Assembly (NCBI GenBank): GCA_023807065.1
Contig: JAJJLU010004101.1
Coordinates: forward strand, 1-18,665
DNA from: Isotricha intestinalis
Lineage: Eukaryota > Ciliophora > Litostomatea > Vestibuliferida > Isotrichidae
Length of the DNA: 18,665 bases
Direction: 5' to 3'
The first letter of the stretch is position 1. Each line of letters starts with the position of its first letter. The position numbers were made by a program, and so were the translations under genes. Of the stretch, positions 17,155 to 18,665 are shown piece after piece. The notes below the pieces were generated by a model. That model did not search any database. It worked only from the letters and a program-made list of their open reading frames with translations, and was not told where the DNA came from.

Positions 17155-18066
17155 ATGAATTTAGATTTTGACATAGAAGAAATTACTTCAATATTAGGAA
17201 TTAAAAATAAATTTTCAGAAATAGAAAATATAATAAGAAAAAATGAAAATTTATCTTTTTTATCAGCCATAGAATTAATATTAGGAAATCCAGAATCAAA
17301 CAAATTAATTCCTAAATCAAATACAATTCAGCCAAATCAAAGTGAAATGTTTATAAATTTCACAGAAACTTTAGGTATAACTGATATTCAACAAGTTGAA
17401 TTAAAAGATGAAATTAAAGAATCAAAGTTTGAAGAAGGAATAAAAACCAAAAATAATATTTATAAAAATATAAATTTATACTTCTCTGAAGATTATAAAA
17501 ATAAAATTAAAAATGATTTTATTTTACCTAAAGAAGAAGAATTTGAAACTATAGATGCAGGAAAATTTCAAATAGAAGTTGTAAATCAAAATAAAAAAGA
17601 AAAAAGACCTAAAAAATCAAAAAATAAAGGTAATAATAATAATAATAATAATATAAATGTTAATGTTGAAGATAATATTGATATTTCAATGAATACAAGT
17701 CAAAATGATTCACAACAAAATCAAAATATAAACAAGACAAAAAAGAATAGTAAAAAATCTAAGAATTCATCTAATAATAATATTCCAAAACCTCAAAATA
17801 AGAATTCTCAAAAATATAATATAGACGAAATTGAAGGGGAGCCACTAGAACAATTTCAACAAAGTCAACATCAAAATATTTCTATGAAAAAACAAAAACA
17901 TAAAAAAAATATGCAAACTAGTCCTCAACCAATTATTGATAATTATACCAATAATAATATGAATAATCCTATTGAAAAAAAGAAAAAACCAAAAAAGAAA
18001 AAAGCTAATAAGTCAAATATGAGTAATTCTGGGAATAATATAGATTCAAATAATGATAATCAATAA
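17155..18066 (+). CDS. Lys/Asn-rich protein of unknown function, 303 residues
   Basis: The N-terminal part (1-50) is helical and ordered-looking (DIEEITSILGIKNKFSEIEN, then LSFLSAIELILGN), loosely like a small helical bundle of the UBA/CUE kind, though this is not a firm match. Residues 50-150 are moderately charged and hold a second possible folded stretch (INLYFSEDYKNKIKNDF). From about 150 to the end the protein is basic and low-complexity: KKEKRPKKSKNKG, an (AAT)n-coded Asn run, repeated KKNSKKSKN-type and KKKKPKKKKANK clusters, and Gln-rich patches. The lysine clusters could act as nuclear localisation or nucleic-acid-binding regions; this is inference. ATG 17155 follows TATATATAAA; there is no open in-frame upstream ATG, but an alternative spliced start at 16917 is conceivable. 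It ends at TAA. Confidence 0.75.
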   Translation: MNLDFDIEEITSILGIKNKFSEIENIIRKNENLSFLSAIELILGNPESNKLIPKSNTIQPNQSEMFINFTETLGITDIQQVELKDEIKESKFEEGIKTKNNIYKNINLYFSEDYKNKIKNDFILPKEEEFETIDAGKFQIEVVNQNKKEKRPKKSKNKGNNNNNNNINVNVEDNIDISMNTSQNDSQQNQNINKTKKNSKKSKNSSNNNIPKPQNKNSQKYNIDEIEGEPLEQFQQSQHQNISMKKQKHKKNMQTSPQPIIDNYTNNNMNNPIEKKKKPKKKKANKSNMSNSGNNIDSNNDNQ

Positions 18067-18344
18067 AAACAACTATATTATTTATTCTTTTTTAAAATTA
18101 AGAATATGAATTTAAAAATTATGTTTTAAATTATATATATAATCTTTTTACAAAAAGAATTTAAATCATTTTTTTTATTCTCTCTACAATTAAAAAAATT
18201 TAATATTATTTTATCTTACTAAAATAATTAAAAGGCTTGAAAACATCGAAAAAAAGATACTATCCATAAATTTATTTTAAGAATAATAAGTGATTTTTCA
18301 TTCTTATATATTATAATTTTAAAATTATTAATTTATATAAAAAA

Positions 18345-18665
18345 ATGAAAATTTCAAAAATTAAATCTTTTTATTCTTTAAATCAACTTTTTTCTTTTAT
18401 ATCAGATAAGAGAAAATTTAAAATTATCAAATATAATATTTATATTAACAAAAAACTAGATTTATCAATCGATGATTATAAAGAATTTCTTTTTCAACAA
18501 AAAATAAATAAATATGATTATATATTTATTAAAGATTTTTATATTGAATTTAAAACTGATTTTAATGATATAATTGATGATAATTCAAATAATTTATTTT
18601 TAAATGCATTATCAAAGAAAAAAGATTTTATTTTAAATATTAAAGATAAAGATTTTAAATTAATG
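18345..18665 (+). CDS. 5' part of a further gene, cut by the window end
   Basis: ATG 18345 opens a frame of 107 codons that runs off the right edge without a stop. It starts MKISKIKSFYSLNQLFSFIS, then DKRKFKIIKYNIYINKKLDL and SIDDYKEFLFQQKINKYDYI. The short hydrophobic/basic helix pair at the N-terminus, followed by KxxKIIKYN and a DDYKEF motif, resembles F-box-like N-termini that precede leucine-rich repeats in large protist families. I cannot confirm this because the rest is missing. Codon use matches the other genes, and an A-run leader (TATAAAAAAATG) precedes the ATG. It is on the same strand as the 303-residue gene, 278 bp downstream. Confidence 0.7.
   Translation, partial: MKISKIKSFYSLNQLFSFISDKRKFKIIKYNIYINKKLDLSIDDYKEFLFQQKINKYDYIFIKDFYIEFKTDFNDIIDDNSNNLFLNALSKKKDFILNIKDKDFKLM

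Noticed and set aside
17125..17164. 40-nt intron GTAAAT...TTTAG removing ATG 17155
   Set aside because: The upstream phase has no open ATG exon: the nearest in-phase ATG runs into TAA after four codons.
1..18665. A genome-wide TAA/TAG = Gln or TGA = Cys code
   Set aside because: More than 1000 codons of LeuRS and the other long genes contain no in-frame TAA, TAG or TGA; Gln is CAA and Cys is TGT/TGC; ends occur at TAA and TGA.
1..18665. CRISPR array, bacterial operon, prophage or insertion sequence
   Set aside because: The genes are eukaryotic, there are no regularly spaced repeats, and no transposase was found.

Overview
This window is nuclear DNA from a ciliated or flagellated protist, most likely a ciliate. 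It is extremely A/T-rich, with intergenic DNA made mostly of A and T runs. Codons are strongly A/T-ending and proteins carry Asn/Lys tracts. Four genes point this way: a SPATA17 homologue (axonemal IQ-motif protein), a seven-helix receptor fused to a phosphatidylinositol-phosphate-kinase fold, a TMEM151-like protein, and a one-bromodomain-plus-NET protein. The standard genetic code fits. Gln is CAA in the long conserved genes, and leucyl-tRNA synthetase has about 13 Cys codons, none of them TGA. The bromodomain gene ends at TGA and most others at TAA. This argues against Tetrahymena-type (TAA/TAG = Gln) and Euplotes-type (TGA = Cys) codes. A ciliate lineage with the standard code, such as litostomes (rumen ciliates), is my best guess, but that is inference.

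Layout. 1-1595: no intact gene; a minus-strand gene relic (about 52-235), a patch of clearly higher G+C (about 252-480), and a coding-like but interrupted plus-strand stretch (about 855-1392). 1596-2411 (-): bromodomain/NET protein. 2466-5769 (+): long coiled-coil protein, with a predicted 37-nt intron after seven codons. 5901-8135 (+): 7TM-PIPK fusion whose kinase-like part has lost its catalytic residues. 8255-10405 (-): unrecognised 716-residue protein. 10747-11959 (+): TMEM151-like membrane protein split by one frameshift. 12129-15460 (-): cytosolic leucyl-tRNA synthetase whose last 57 codons are in another frame. 15857-16558 (-): SPATA17 homologue. 17155-18066 (+): Lys/Asn-rich protein of unknown function. 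18345-end (+): 5' part of a further gene.

The genes are not an operon. They mix housekeeping (tRNA charging), chromatin reading, ciliary structure and membrane/lipid signalling. Neighbours alternate between head-to-head pairs (the closest has 54 bp between start codons), tail-to-tail pairs and tandem pairs.

The most interesting points are the catalytically dead 7TM-PIPK, two frame changes in conserved genes only 950 bp apart (one at AAA-TAA, the classic Euplotes +1 frameshift heptamer context), the 5'-terminal mini-intron, and the composition island at the left end. No computation was run; family calls come from reading motifs.
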